Below, piece by piece: positions 7,468 to 17,726 of a DNA stretch of 64,000 nt. Origin of the DNA: Flavobacterium sp. (lineage in GTDB: Bacteria; Bacteroidota; Bacteroidia; Flavobacteriales; Flavobacteriaceae); assembly GCF_024642105.1 (NCBI RefSeq), contig NZ_JAHEBT010000005.1, positions 1 through 64,000 of the forward strand. Direction: 5' to 3'. Within the stretch, counting starts at the first letter, position 1, and every line of letters begins with the position of its first letter. Position numbers and translations under genes: made by a program. Under the pieces are notes generated by a model. That model was not told the origin of the DNA. It was given only the letters and a program-made list of their open reading frames with translations, and ran no database searches.

Positions 7468-9114
7468 CTAAGGCTTCGTAACTGTTATTGATTTAAAAAA
7501 AACAGAACTATTATCAGCAAATACACCCCAAGATGTATTTGGTGCTTTATAAACTCTTGATGTGAGAGCAACTTGATTATTAACATAAATTACCACTATG
7601 GAATTTTCAATAACCACCTTAACATCATATTCTACATTTGGCTCTAATTTGAATGCAGTTTCATTGTATGAAGTTGTTGATCCTGACAAAGAAGATCTTG
7701 TTATTTTATCTAACTTAATCTTATTCTCACTAGGCACAAAACGCAAGCTTATAACATTGTTATTTTCATCACATGCACCCAGAAAAAATCCAAAATCCCT
7801 ATTTGAATTGGAATAGGATACTGTTGTTGATATTAAATACCTTGGTGCGTCAATAGGCTCATAAAAAATAGCTGAAACATTATTAAGAGTAGCACTAGTA
7901 AGTTTATAGGATTCTTTGTTAACGTCTGTTTTTTCAAAAACACCAATTTTTCTATTTAACTGTAATGGAAGGTTTGTTGCGATACCACTATTAACCGCAT
8001 CCGGAATAGTCAACATTAAATCAGCATTAGAGTTTTGCATTAATTTATGAACCACTAAATTGCCTCCCCAAGTTTTAACACCAGAATCCAAATTGTTTTC
8101 GGTTTTTGGAGCCCAGCCCATTACAAAGGCATCTTTTCCGTTGCTTACTGCTTTTGCAGCATAAAAATCTTTACCATCTATAAATTCAGAACCATTAGGT
8201 AGATCCCAAGGGCCTGTTGCTGAACTACTTTTCCTATATATAACTCTACGTGAATCTATATCAGAAAAAATTAAATAGTACATACTTCCCATTTTGAAAA
8301 CTTGAGCTGTCTCCATAAAAGTGTAATACTTCGTAGCACCGTCGTAAAAAATACCATTATACATCCAAGACAATAAATCTTTTGATGTATAATATACTAT
8401 GATCCCTTTGAAAACACCACCAACTCGAGCTCTAGCACTAATTAGCATGTAGTAAGTTCCAGCGTCTTCAAAAACATAAGGATCTCTAAAATTATCTTGC
8501 TCATCAAACTGAAGGCCTTTTGGCGCATAAATAGTTGTAAACGATTTGTTTTTTGTAAAACCAGCTTCAGGATTAGTTGAAGTTGCCAACATAATGCCTT
8601 CTTTTGTGGTTACACAGTTTGATGGAAAATTGGGATTATGACCTGTATAAAAACCATAATATTTATTGTCTTTAACAAAAACCGATCCTGAGCCAATAGC
8701 AAAATCTTGTTCACATCCCTCAGAACTTGAACTTATTATTTCTGAACTTATCTCATTATAGGATGAAAAATCAACTGTTGAAAGTGCATTCCATGGATGT
8801 CTTTGATTTGAATTATCATCCCAAATATCCTTCAAATAATACAAATAAAACTTATTGGAAGCAGCATCATAAAGAGGCATTAGGTCACCTATACGCTTTC
8901 CATTTGATCCCGTTTTATAAATTGAATAATCCGATTGCTCTATCTGCGGTGTACATTGCAAACTTTTGATCGGTGGTTCAGGATTTGGATTAGGTACAAC
9001 TGGGTTTTCAGTAGTTTTTTTAAGATCGTCATTTGATGTGCAACTGCTTGACCCAATAAAAAGGTTTAATAGAAGAACCGGTATAAAGAATTTTATTTTA
9101 TTTTTAGATTGCAT
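7468..9114 (-). CDS. GH32-type lipoprotein, candidate surface endo-levanase or fructan hydrolase
   Basis: 548 residues with lipobox GSSSC (Cys25) and a proline-rich linker, so it is probably anchored at the cell surface. A five-bladed propeller of the GH32 type is suggested by three landmarks in the right order: GDLMP (Asp77) at the nucleophile position, FRDP (Asp211) as transition-state stabiliser, and METAQVF (Glu268) at the acid/base position. A C-terminal beta-sandwich follows (about 390-548). The nucleophile motif differs from the usual NDPNG; such DxMP forms occur in GH32 relatives. In the B. thetaiotaomicron levan locus the surface GH32 enzyme (BT1760) is an endo-levanase; the same role here is inferred. 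A catalytically weak binding protein is the alternative. Confidence 0.72.
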   Translation of the reverse strand: MQSKNKIKFFIPVLLLNLFIGSSSCTSNDDLKKTTENPVVPNPNPEPPIKSLQCTPQIEQSDYSIYKTGSNGKRIGDLMPLYDAASNKFYLYYLKDIWDDNSNQRHPWNALSTVDFSSYNEISSEIISSSSEGCEQDFAIGSGSVFVKDNKYYGFYTGHNPNFPSNCVTTKEGIMLATSTNPEAGFTKNKSFTTIYAPKGLQFDEQDNFRDPYVFEDAGTYYMLISARARVGGVFKGIIVYYTSKDLLSWMYNGIFYDGATKYYTFMETAQVFKMGSMYYLIFSDIDSRRVIYRKSSSATGPWDLPNGSEFIDGKDFYAAKAVSNGKDAFVMGWAPKTENNLDSGVKTWGGNLVVHKLMQNSNADLMLTIPDAVNSGIATNLPLQLNRKIGVFEKTDVNKESYKLTSATLNNVSAIFYEPIDAPRYLISTTVSYSNSNRDFGFFLGACDENNNVISLRFVPSENKIKLDKITRSSLSGSTTSYNETAFKLEPNVEYDVKVVIENSIVVIYVNNQVALTSRVYKAPNTSWGVFADNSSVFFKSITVTKP

Positions 9115-9224
9115 AACTTTTTATAATGATGATTAAATTTTTAATGCCCAGAAGAAACCATTAATAATTAAATTTCTTCTGGAATCACTAAAAAAACTCA
9201 AAAAACTATATTGTTTTCAATTGA

Positions 9225-10967
9225 TTAATATCCTGGATTTTGTTTGTATAATCCTCCTGTTACATCAATTTCTCTTTGAGGTATTGGATAATATTCGTCC
9301 CTACCAGCTGTAAAATGAGCATTAGACAAAAAGCTTCTTTTTGTTTTCTCAACTTCTATATACCCATTTAAAACCTCAGCAGCTTCACCCCATCTCACTA
9401 AATCAAAAAATCTAAACCCTTCCATAGCAAACTCTAATCGACGTTCAAACTTTAAGGCTTTAAGCGCCTCTACTTTGGAAAGTGATAATGGATAAGTTCC
9501 AATATTATATACATCAGAAGCTCCAGCATTAATTGGTCTATTTTTACTATTATTTGCTCGAGTTCTTATTTGATTTATAATTGCCATACCTTGAGAAACT
9601 TGATTTAATTGGATTAAAGCTTCTGCTTTCCAAAGTAATACATCTGCATATCTAATAAAATCGATGTTTTTTGATGTTCCAATAAACGGACCCTCTTTTA
9701 CAAAACAAGAACAATCTGGAGCTTGTTGCTCTTTCATGTTGCCGAAATAGCCATAAACACCTGGATCTCTTGCCCATGAAAAATTGTATATCATGTCATT
9801 TGGATTATTAACTCTATTACGGTATTTGAATGGTCTTCCCGGAATTCCAACAGTATGGTCAATTCTTGGGTCTAATGTTACACCAGAGGCTAATGGTGCT
9901 TTACCACTTCCATCAATTTCATTAAAAATATCAACCTGATTAAAATTATCTAAAAGGGGTAACCCATTTGCATTAGTTTTAAAGGCATTGACCATATTTT
10001 GACTTGCTAAGTGAAACCCACAACATCCATATAACCCTGAGCCATGAGGAGAATTTAGCCCCGTAACAAAACTTACTCTGCTAACCAAAGTACCATCATT
10101 TTTAGAAAATTGAGCAGCCCAAATAGACTCTGGTCCATTATCATATCCAAATAAAAAATTATTCCCAAAATCAGGTTCTAAAGAACCTGTTACCTGATCG
10201 GCATAAGTAATAACTTCTTGTAATCTAGTTGGGTTAATATTAATTACTTTATGTGTATCATTTTGCTCGTAGGCTTGATATAAACGTAACTTAGCTAAAT
10301 AAGCTGCTGCTGCACCTTTATCAGCTCTTCCGGCTTCAGCTTGTGTTTGTGGCAAAGTATTGAAAGCGAATAAGAAATCATCTGCAATCTTGTTCCACAA
10401 CTCATCATTAGTCATATCGTTAGATGCTTTTGCTTTTTCATCGGCTGACATAGTTTCGACTATGTAAGGCACTTTTTTAAACAACAACTTTAACATAAAA
10501 TGACTGTGAGCTCTCAGAAAACGAAGTTCAGCTTGTCTGATTTTTTTGTTAGGAAAAGTTGCTTCAGAAGTTTCGTTTATCAATTCTAAAGCAAAATTAG
10601 CACGGCTTATCGCTTTATAATAGTTCACCCATGTTCTTGGTGTCATCCAATCTCCATAATCTGGGATAGTTAAATTATACATTTCATAACGGTGAATTAC
10701 ATCTACATCCCCTATTCCTCCTCCGCCTTTATAGGCGTCATCAGCACGTACACTGCCATAAACCCATTGATGCGTAATTGGCCCTACCATTTCATCATTG
10801 GCTATACCTGCGTAGGCTGCTATAACTAACCCTTCTAAATTCTCGGGGGTGCTAACATCACTTTTTGATAATAATCCTTCTGGTTTATACTCTAGCATAT
10901 CTGCGCTACAAGATGATAGGAAAATCATTGCTAATAGCCCAAATAAAAATATTTTATTGTTTCTCAT
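9225..10967 (-). CDS. SusD-family fructan-binding outer-membrane lipoprotein
   Basis: 580 residues. The signal peptide ends in the lipobox LSSC with Cys20. The body is the helical TPR-like fold of SusD/RagB proteins: an N-terminal domain with WVNYYKAISRANFALE (about 115) and the C-terminal signature KALKFERRLEFAMEGFRFFDLVRWGEA, then ending YYPIPQREIDVTGGLYKQNPGY. It forms the lid of the SusC channel on the cell surface and binds fructan oligosaccharides. It starts 11 bases after the susC stop codon, as expected for a stable SusCD pair. Substrate is inferred from the GH32 genes around it. Confidence 0.93.
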   Translation of the reverse strand: MRNNKIFLFGLLAMIFLSSCSADMLEYKPEGLLSKSDVSTPENLEGLVIAAYAGIANDEMVGPITHQWVYGSVRADDAYKGGGGIGDVDVIHRYEMYNLTIPDYGDWMTPRTWVNYYKAISRANFALELINETSEATFPNKKIRQAELRFLRAHSHFMLKLLFKKVPYIVETMSADEKAKASNDMTNDELWNKIADDFLFAFNTLPQTQAEAGRADKGAAAAYLAKLRLYQAYEQNDTHKVININPTRLQEVITYADQVTGSLEPDFGNNFLFGYDNGPESIWAAQFSKNDGTLVSRVSFVTGLNSPHGSGLYGCCGFHLASQNMVNAFKTNANGLPLLDNFNQVDIFNEIDGSGKAPLASGVTLDPRIDHTVGIPGRPFKYRNRVNNPNDMIYNFSWARDPGVYGYFGNMKEQQAPDCSCFVKEGPFIGTSKNIDFIRYADVLLWKAEALIQLNQVSQGMAIINQIRTRANNSKNRPINAGASDVYNIGTYPLSLSKVEALKALKFERRLEFAMEGFRFFDLVRWGEAAEVLNGYIEVEKTKRSFLSNAHFTAGRDEYYPIPQREIDVTGGLYKQNPGY

Positions 10968-10978
10968 GATCTATTTTT

Positions 10979-13900
10979 TTAAAAATTTAAGTTAAATCCT
11001 AAAGAAAGGACTGTAGGCACTGGTATTCTATTCACATCTGTTCGTTCTGGATCTGGACCCTGATAATCTTTGTGAGCTATCCAAAATAAATTCTCTCCTT
11101 GTAGATAAAATCTGGCACTGGTCATCCCTCCAATTCTAGTAATAAAATCTTTGGGTAAAGAATATCCAATTTGTAGATTTCTTAATTTGAAATAAGAATT
11201 TTTTCTAAACGTGTAATCTGATGTTCTTGTATCGTTAAATGCCAAAGTTGCTGAAGGAACATCCGTATTTTTATTCTGTGGAGTCCAAGCATTTAAAAGC
11301 CCAACACCGCCATTTTCTCTACCCGAAACAAAATTGTTATAAAATATATACGGGTCCTGACCAATACGGCCTGCTACACCCGATCCGAATAACGATAAAT
11401 CAAAATTCTTATACGCTAAATTTATTGTAACTCCATACTCAAATTTTGGAAGAGTTGTTCCTATCCAATCTCTATCATCTGAATTTATAACCCCATCACC
11501 ATTAATATCTACATATTTTATACTACCTGGTCTAGCCATACTTTGAGTAGGGCTATTGTTTACATCTTCTTGGCTTTGAAAAAGTCCAGCTGTTCTATAA
11601 CCAAAAATGGAGAATATTGAGCGTCCAATAATTGAATTAGCAACAGTGCCTCCAAAATCTGTTTCGCCTCCTTTATTTAGCTGGGTTATTTTATCTGTAA
11701 AATGAGATACAGTGGTTGAAATCCCTAATTTAAAACCATTATCAAAAGATTTGTCATAAGCAAGGGCTAACTCCCAACCTTGACCCTCTGTATTAGCAAT
11801 GTTTAATACCGTATTAGCTCCTTCACCCTGAGTTGCAATTGTTCTAGGAGCACGCAAAATATCTTTAGTTCTTTTGGTGTAGTAATCAAATGAACCCGTA
11901 ATGTTATTTTTAAATAAAGAAAAATCTATACCATAATTATATTCAGCAGTTTCTTCCCACTTTAAATCTTTGTTCTCTGATTGAATTCTTACAAATCCCG
12001 ATGGCAATGTTCCGGTATTATTACCATTAATATCATAAGCTGTTCCCACATTGTAATAGATATTAAAGAAGTCAGGTGAATATACATTTTGGTTAGGTCC
12101 ATATCTTGTTTCGAATAAACCAAAACGTGCACCATCGCCAATTTCTTGATTACCTACTATACCATAACCAGCTCTCAACTTTAAACTAGATACAATATCA
12201 TTTTTGTGAAAAAAGTCCTCATTACTTATTCTCCAACCAACGGTTGTTGAAGGAAAAATACCAAATCGATTATTTTCACCAAATCGGGAAGAACCATCAC
12301 GACGTAAAGTAAACGATGCCAAATATCTATCTGAATACGCATAATTAATTTTTCCAAATTGTGAAACTGTTGTGTTAGCAGTTGAGGCTCCTCTAGAAGT
12401 TCTTGCTCCAGTAGCTGCGTTTAGTACAAAGAAGTCTTCAGTCTCAAATGGAAAGTTATCGGCTTGTGCTACAAATGTATCAAAGTCGTTTCTAATATAC
12501 TCATATCCTAATAAAGCTGAAATTCTATTGTTTTTCCCTAATTCTAAATCATAGTTCAAGGTGTTAGAAAACACAAAGCTTGAAAACTTATTAGTATCAA
12601 TAATTAAACGATTGGTTCCTCTGACAATAAAACCATTATTTACTTTTCGTTCAATATCTTTTCTGTTAAAATCGCTAAAATCTAAACCGGCATTAGTTTT
12701 AAACTTTAAACCCTTTAAAAGACTAATTTCTGCAAAGACATTACCAAAAAAACTATTTTTATGAGCATTATCCCAGCGGTTTAAATATTGCATTAATAGC
12801 GGATTATTTCTATCTGAATAACCTGCTCCAATTGGACCTGCAAAATTCCCTTTACTATCATAAACTGGAATTGTTGGTGCTAAAGTAATTGCTAAACCAG
12901 TAGTTGGTGCACTCCCAACATCTGGGGATACTAAGTTTTCATTAGAAGTGAAAAACTGTGTATTAACACCAACTCTAACTTTGTCGTTAAATAACTTTGT
13001 ACTACCGTTTATTTTTGCAGAATACCTGTCATAATTGGTATACTTTAACATTCCTGTATTTTTTAAATAGCCGAAGTTCATCATAAGTGATGATTTATCT
13101 GAATTTGCAGAAATAGTTACCTCATTGTTATAAACAAAACCAGTATCATACATAACGTCTTGCCAATCCGTATCGCCAACCGGGACATTAGTATCGCCTC
13201 CAACAAATGGCTTTGGTGTTACACTGTTCAAAACAGGATTTTTAAAATTCCCATTCCAATCAAAATTATAAATTGATCCGTAACCTGAATTTGGATCTAC
13301 TCCATCATTGATAGACGCTTGATATAAAACTTGACCTCTTTGGAGAGAATTCATCATTGCATAGCGTTGTTTTTTTTCTGATTGGACAGAAACATTTGAG
13401 TTGAAACTTACAGTAACACGTTCCTTTTTACCTCCACTTTTAGTGGAAACTACAATAACACCATTTCCTGCTCTAGAACCATAAAGCGATGATGCTGAGG
13501 CATCTTTTAATACTTGAATAGACTCTATCGATTCAGGATTTAAACTTGCAAAAACTTCAGGTCTCTTCGTAGGAACTCCATCAATTACGTAAAGAGGACT
13601 GTTATCTCCCAATGTGGTAATCCCTCGAATTAAAATATTACTAGCTGCCCCTGTTGGGTCTCCAGATTTTTCAACAAAAAGCCCAGCTACACGACCCTGT
13701 AAGGCCTGCATAGGATTCCCAGAGCTTCTGCTCTGTCCATCAATTGCGCCAATATCTACAATGCTGACAGCTCCAGTTACATCTACTTTACGTTCTTTAG
13801 AATAACCCGTTAACACAACTTCATTTAGTTGAGCCATCTCGTTTTCTAATTGAACATTAATTGTAGTTTTACCATTAACCGGAATTTTAAATGTCTTATA

Positions 13901-14125
13901 GCCAATGTAGCTAATCAATAATGTAGCGTCCTTTGATACGCCATTTAAAACATATTTTCCGTCAAAATCTGTGGTGGTACTTTGCTTTGTACCAGATACA
14001 ATTACAGAAGCACCAGGCAAAGGCAAGCCGTCCCCTTTAGAGGTAACAGTACCTTTTATCTGAGCTTGTGCCAGCATACTACATAGAGCAAATACTGGCA
14101 GAAATAAAAGCTTTTTTAATTTCAT
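10979..14125 (-). CDS. SusC-family TonB-dependent fructan transporter
   Basis: 1048 residues. A Sec signal (cut after AQAQ) is followed by a carboxypeptidase-like beta-sandwich (about 22-95, IKGTVTSKGDGLPLPGASV). Then come a TonB-box-like stretch LNEVVLTGYSKER, a plug domain (about 110-225, with YVIDGVP and SIESIQVLKDASASSLYGSRAGNGVI) and a 22-strand barrel ending FNLNF. These are SusC/RagA hallmarks. It imports fructan oligosaccharides across the outer membrane using TonB energy. Its ATG overlaps the stop codon of the GH32 gene before it by 4 bases, so the two are translationally coupled. Full length, no disruption. Confidence 0.95.
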   Translation of the reverse strand: MKLKKLLFLPVFALCSMLAQAQIKGTVTSKGDGLPLPGASVIVSGTKQSTTTDFDGKYVLNGVSKDATLLISYIGYKTFKIPVNGKTTINVQLENEMAQLNEVVLTGYSKERKVDVTGAVSIVDIGAIDGQSRSSGNPMQALQGRVAGLFVEKSGDPTGAASNILIRGITTLGDNSPLYVIDGVPTKRPEVFASLNPESIESIQVLKDASASSLYGSRAGNGVIVVSTKSGGKKERVTVSFNSNVSVQSEKKQRYAMMNSLQRGQVLYQASINDGVDPNSGYGSIYNFDWNGNFKNPVLNSVTPKPFVGGDTNVPVGDTDWQDVMYDTGFVYNNEVTISANSDKSSLMMNFGYLKNTGMLKYTNYDRYSAKINGSTKLFNDKVRVGVNTQFFTSNENLVSPDVGSAPTTGLAITLAPTIPVYDSKGNFAGPIGAGYSDRNNPLLMQYLNRWDNAHKNSFFGNVFAEISLLKGLKFKTNAGLDFSDFNRKDIERKVNNGFIVRGTNRLIIDTNKFSSFVFSNTLNYDLELGKNNRISALLGYEYIRNDFDTFVAQADNFPFETEDFFVLNAATGARTSRGASTANTTVSQFGKINYAYSDRYLASFTLRRDGSSRFGENNRFGIFPSTTVGWRISNEDFFHKNDIVSSLKLRAGYGIVGNQEIGDGARFGLFETRYGPNQNVYSPDFFNIYYNVGTAYDINGNNTGTLPSGFVRIQSENKDLKWEETAEYNYGIDFSLFKNNITGSFDYYTKRTKDILRAPRTIATQGEGANTVLNIANTEGQGWELALAYDKSFDNGFKLGISTTVSHFTDKITQLNKGGETDFGGTVANSIIGRSIFSIFGYRTAGLFQSQEDVNNSPTQSMARPGSIKYVDINGDGVINSDDRDWIGTTLPKFEYGVTINLAYKNFDLSLFGSGVAGRIGQDPYIFYNNFVSGRENGGVGLLNAWTPQNKNTDVPSATLAFNDTRTSDYTFRKNSYFKLRNLQIGYSLPKDFITRIGGMTSARFYLQGENLFWIAHKDYQGPDPERTDVNRIPVPTVLSLGFNLNF

Positions 14126-15726
14126 TTTAATTTAGTTTGGTTAATATTTAGTTGGTGAAGTTCAATTGTTTCAAGAATAATTTCTTTTGATTTGGGCTCA
14201 ATAATTAATTCGCTGAATGGCGATTTAGGAAAAAATATTTCTGTCATTACTGTTTCTCCATTGTCAAAAAAAAGCTCTATGGACGTTTTATCAAGAATGA
14301 TTTTTGCCTCCAAATTTGGGCTCAACGATGTTCTTTTAGCTAATGAAACTCGACTTTCAAACTTTTCAGAAAATTCTACTTTACCCGTTTTTCTTCTGTC
14401 AATAAAAAAATTATTGTCTATGTTGTCGTATCCAAAAATTAAAGTATCGCCTTGCTTGTTAGAAAGTTTGAAGTTGAAACCACTATTTTTTAAATCTGAA
14501 ATTTTAAAATTGATTTCTGTACTAGCTAAGTTGATCGCTTTAGAATCAATTATTTTCTCCGTTTTTTTAACCGTAATAGCCTCTTTTTTATATTTTATAC
14601 TCCTGTAATTGGATAATTCTTTAACTGGCTGAAATACTAATTTGTAATTATTATCAATTTTTCGAAGTTCAACAGATCGTGCTACGGTCATAGCACTTCT
14701 CCAATTGAACGTTGGAACTTTTTGCGAATAATCCCAATTTGACATCCATCCCATAAATAATTTGCGCCCATTGGTATCAGGAATATTAGCCCAAGTTACT
14801 CCAGCATAATTATCCCTTCCATAATCAATCCAAATTGACTTATGTTCAGAATTACTTAAGTCTTTCTCAAACGAAGAGTCTAACTTAAACTGCGTTCCGT
14901 CAAAATCTCCCACAAAATATTGTGTGGCACTACCCCCATTGGGTCCGCCTGGATTAATACTTACAAATAAAACCCACTTGATTTCGTCTGTTCCTTGAAC
15001 TGCCATTGGAAATAAATCAGGACATTCCCAAACACCTCCGTGAGCGCCAATTCCATCGCCAAAATCAGATTCTAAATTCCAATCTTTTAAATTCGAAGAA
15101 CTATAAAACATAATTTTTTGGCCTGCCGCCAAAACCATCAACCATTGGTTATGTATTGGATCCCAAACTATTTTGGGATCCCTAAAATCTTTTATGCCAG
15201 GATTTTTAATAACAGGATTTCCAGAATATTTAATAAACGTTTTACCTTCATCTAAAGAATAAGCTATAGCTTGCGATTGATAATCTGTTTTGCCTGCTTT
15301 TTCTTCTTTCATATCATGATAAGTAAACATAGCAACTATGGGTTCAATGCCATTTTTAGAAAACCCTGAACTATTGTTTACATCTACAACCGAACTTCCA
15401 GAAAAAATATATCCCTTTTCATCAGGATATAGAGCTATCGGCATCTCTTTCCAAATGATCATGTCAGTACTTATCGCATGCCCCCAATGCATAGGCCCCC
15501 AAGTATTTCCATCAGGATAATGCTGAAAATACAAGTGATAATATCCATCTTTAAAAAACATCCCGTTAGGGTCGTTCATCCAACCTTTTTTGGGTGTGAA
15601 ATGAAAATTTGGTCTGTATATTTCCTCTTCCATTAATATTTTTTTATCTAATTGTTGCTGGCCTTTTACATTCAAAGAAAAAATCAACGATCCTATTAGA
15701 ATAATTTTTATTTTTTTTATCATCAT
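14122..15726 (-). CDS. Secreted GH32 fructosidase (levanase/inulinase type)
   Basis: 534 residues with a Sec signal (MMIKKIKIILIGSLIFSLNV, no lipobox), so probably periplasmic. All three GH32 catalytic landmarks are canonical: WMNDPNG with nucleophile Asp52, FRDPK with Asp183, and ECPDLF with acid/base Glu234. The C-terminal beta-sandwich of the family follows (about 360-530). It should release fructose from beta-2,1- or beta-2,6-fructan oligosaccharides; exo action is the likelier mode for a periplasmic enzyme of this size. It directly follows the sugar-porter gene and overlaps susC by 4 bases. Linkage preference cannot be read from sequence alone. Confidence 0.93.
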   Translation of the reverse strand: MMIKKIKIILIGSLIFSLNVKGQQQLDKKILMEEEIYRPNFHFTPKKGWMNDPNGMFFKDGYYHLYFQHYPDGNTWGPMHWGHAISTDMIIWKEMPIALYPDEKGYIFSGSSVVDVNNSSGFSKNGIEPIVAMFTYHDMKEEKAGKTDYQSQAIAYSLDEGKTFIKYSGNPVIKNPGIKDFRDPKIVWDPIHNQWLMVLAAGQKIMFYSSSNLKDWNLESDFGDGIGAHGGVWECPDLFPMAVQGTDEIKWVLFVSINPGGPNGGSATQYFVGDFDGTQFKLDSSFEKDLSNSEHKSIWIDYGRDNYAGVTWANIPDTNGRKLFMGWMSNWDYSQKVPTFNWRSAMTVARSVELRKIDNNYKLVFQPVKELSNYRSIKYKKEAITVKKTEKIIDSKAINLASTEINFKISDLKNSGFNFKLSNKQGDTLIFGYDNIDNNFFIDRRKTGKVEFSEKFESRVSLAKRTSLSPNLEAKIILDKTSIELFFDNGETVMTEIFFPKSPFSELIIEPKSKEIILETIELHQLNINQTKLK

Positions 15727-17043
15727 TTATCTTTTTGTTAATTGTTCACTTAGCTCCTCTAAAGAAATTCCTTTGGTTTCAGGCATTAAGACAAAAACAA
15801 AAAGAAGTTGGAAAACCATCATAATTGCAAAAACTAAAAAAACTACTCCTGGTCCAATTGTAGCAAACAGAAAAGGAATCATTGAAGGGATTATTGCTGC
15901 CAATATCCAATGAGTAGTGCTTCCAAATGCCTGACCAGATGCTCTTAAATGATTCGGGAAAATCTCAGAAATGAAAACCCAAATAACGGCACCTTGTCCA
16001 ATAGCATGTGAAGCAATAAACAAGAATAAAAAGAGAGGAACTGCTAACCCTTGCCAATGGAAGAAAAATGCTATTGCAACTAAACTAAGAGAAATAATGT
16101 ATCCGATAGATCCGATATACATTAAAATTTTTCGTCCTAATCTATCTATCAAGAAAACACCAATTAAAGTAAAAACTAGATTAACCGCTCCTATACCAAT
16201 ACTGCTTAATAAAGCAGTGCTTTCACCCAAACCAGCTTCTTGAAAAATTCTAGGCGAATAATATAAGAAAGCATTAATTCCTGATAACTGATTAAAAAAA
16301 GCAATCAAAAATGCTAAAAGTAAAGGGGAGCGGTATTTTTTTGAAAAGATAGTATCATTTGTTACAGCCGAAGTATTGTCCTGTTCTATCTCTCTTTTTA
16401 TTGCTTCAAAATCAGCCAATTGACCCATTGAGTCCAAAACCTTTTTCGCTTCCGCAAATCTGGATTTAGACATTAACCATCTTGGACTTTTTGGAATGGT
16501 AAAAATAAAAAGGGTGTAAATTAAAGAAGGAATTGCTTGCACTCCCATCATCCATCTCCATGAATTTTCCCCTGTATTTCTTAATAAGTAATTAGAAAGA
16601 AAAGCAATTAGAATTCCTAAAACGATATTAAACTGGTAAAAAGCAACTAATTTACCACGGTCTTTTGCAGGAGCTATTTCGGAAATATAAGCAGGAGCCG
16701 CTATTGTTGAAGCTCCAACTCCAAGTCCTCCAACAAATCTGAAAATAGCAAAAACTATTGGGTCATTGGCTAAAGCAGATCCAATAGCTGAAAAGAAGAA
16801 TAATACTCCAATCCAGATTAAAGTATTTTTTCTCCCTATTTTATTAGCTGGTATTCCTCCAAATATAGCTCCAAATACAGTACCCCATAAAGCCATTCCC
16901 ATAACAACTGTTCCATGGAAAGCATCGGATGAATTCCATAGTTCTTGTAACTTTTTATCAGCTCCTGAAATAACTACTGTATCAAAACCAAAAAGAAATC
17001 CTGCTAAGGAGGCAATCAAAGACCAAACAACAATTTTGTTCAT
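15727..17043 (-). CDS. Sugar porter of the major facilitator superfamily, likely fructose importer
   Basis: 438 residues with 12 predicted membrane helices. Sugar-porter signatures are present: NKIGRKN after helix 2, DRLGRK after helix 8, and the C-terminal PETKGISLEEL. It sits in the inner membrane and probably brings fructose from the periplasm to the fructokinase; the comparable Bacteroides locus has a porter of this kind (BT1758). It is the first gene of the run, directly abutting the GH32 gene. The 683-base region upstream carries candidate regulator-binding repeats (17194-17234). Whether it also takes other hexoses is open. Confidence 0.88.
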   Translation of the reverse strand: MNKIVVWSLIASLAGFLFGFDTVVISGADKKLQELWNSSDAFHGTVVMGMALWGTVFGAIFGGIPANKIGRKNTLIWIGVLFFFSAIGSALANDPIVFAIFRFVGGLGVGASTIAAPAYISEIAPAKDRGKLVAFYQFNIVLGILIAFLSNYLLRNTGENSWRWMMGVQAIPSLIYTLFIFTIPKSPRWLMSKSRFAEAKKVLDSMGQLADFEAIKREIEQDNTSAVTNDTIFSKKYRSPLLLAFLIAFFNQLSGINAFLYYSPRIFQEAGLGESTALLSSIGIGAVNLVFTLIGVFLIDRLGRKILMYIGSIGYIISLSLVAIAFFFHWQGLAVPLFLFLFIASHAIGQGAVIWVFISEIFPNHLRASGQAFGSTTHWILAAIIPSMIPFLFATIGPGVVFLVFAIMMVFQLLFVFVLMPETKGISLEELSEQLTKR

Positions 17044-17726
17044 TATTAAAATATTAAAGTTCGAATGCTAAAATATTTGTAAAATGAATGTTAGTTATTT
17101 GTATATGTATCAATTACATATAATTTAAATAATATTTATATAAAGCACTATATTTCAGAACATTATATAAATAAATTGCAATAACTATTTCGTTGTAGTT
17201 ACAATGATGTTACACAAGTTATATTGATGTTACATCAGATAGTACTAGGAAAAGAATTTTTACGGCCCAAATTTTCTGATATATCTTTTTTCAACACTGG
17301 TAACGAAAAAAATGTGTTTTCGTTGAGGAATTATTGTTAATAGTATAAATTGGATTTGAGGAGGTCAATTAGTACAATATAGTTAGCATTGCGTGTGGTA
17401 TGGATTCTTTTAAAACAACACGATTAGGTTAATATAAAAATTGACATCAGAAAGCAGGTCAAGCCTGTTGTATTTCAAATTGATATAATATCTTAATTTA
17501 CTTAAACTATTGAATCTAGTTTATTAATTACAAACTTGTGTTGTGAATTAGAATATCTAGTATTAAAAACAAAATTTTATAGATATACCAGTTTTCTTAT
17601 AGAAGCGTTTTGTCTATAAAATAAATGGGATAGAGTAAAAACTCTACTCAATGGAAATTATTAATCCCAATTTAAATGAATATTGATACTTTCTAACCCA
17701 TATATCTCTATAACCAAAATTAGCGA
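17044..17726. other. Regulatory intergenic region between regulator and operon
   Basis: 683 AT-rich bases with no plausible gene. It holds the direct repeats at 17194-17234. Near the regulator's 3' end a small hairpin (AGAGT-TTTT-ACTCT on the minus strand, around 17635-17650) may be a weak terminator for the regulator mRNA. The rest shows nothing I can interpret. Confidence 0.5.
17194..17234. promoter_or_regulatory. Candidate operator: direct repeats upstream of the fructan operon
   Basis: TGATGTTACA occurs at 17205-17214 and 17225-17234, start to start 20 bases (two helical turns). A related TGTAGTTACA is at 17194-17203. The repeats lie 150-190 bases upstream of the first operon gene. Direct repeats on one helix face are typical of AraC-type binding, and the regulator gene with an AraC domain is adjacent. 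I found no clear TAnnTTTG promoter between the repeats and the ATG. Confidence 0.5.
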
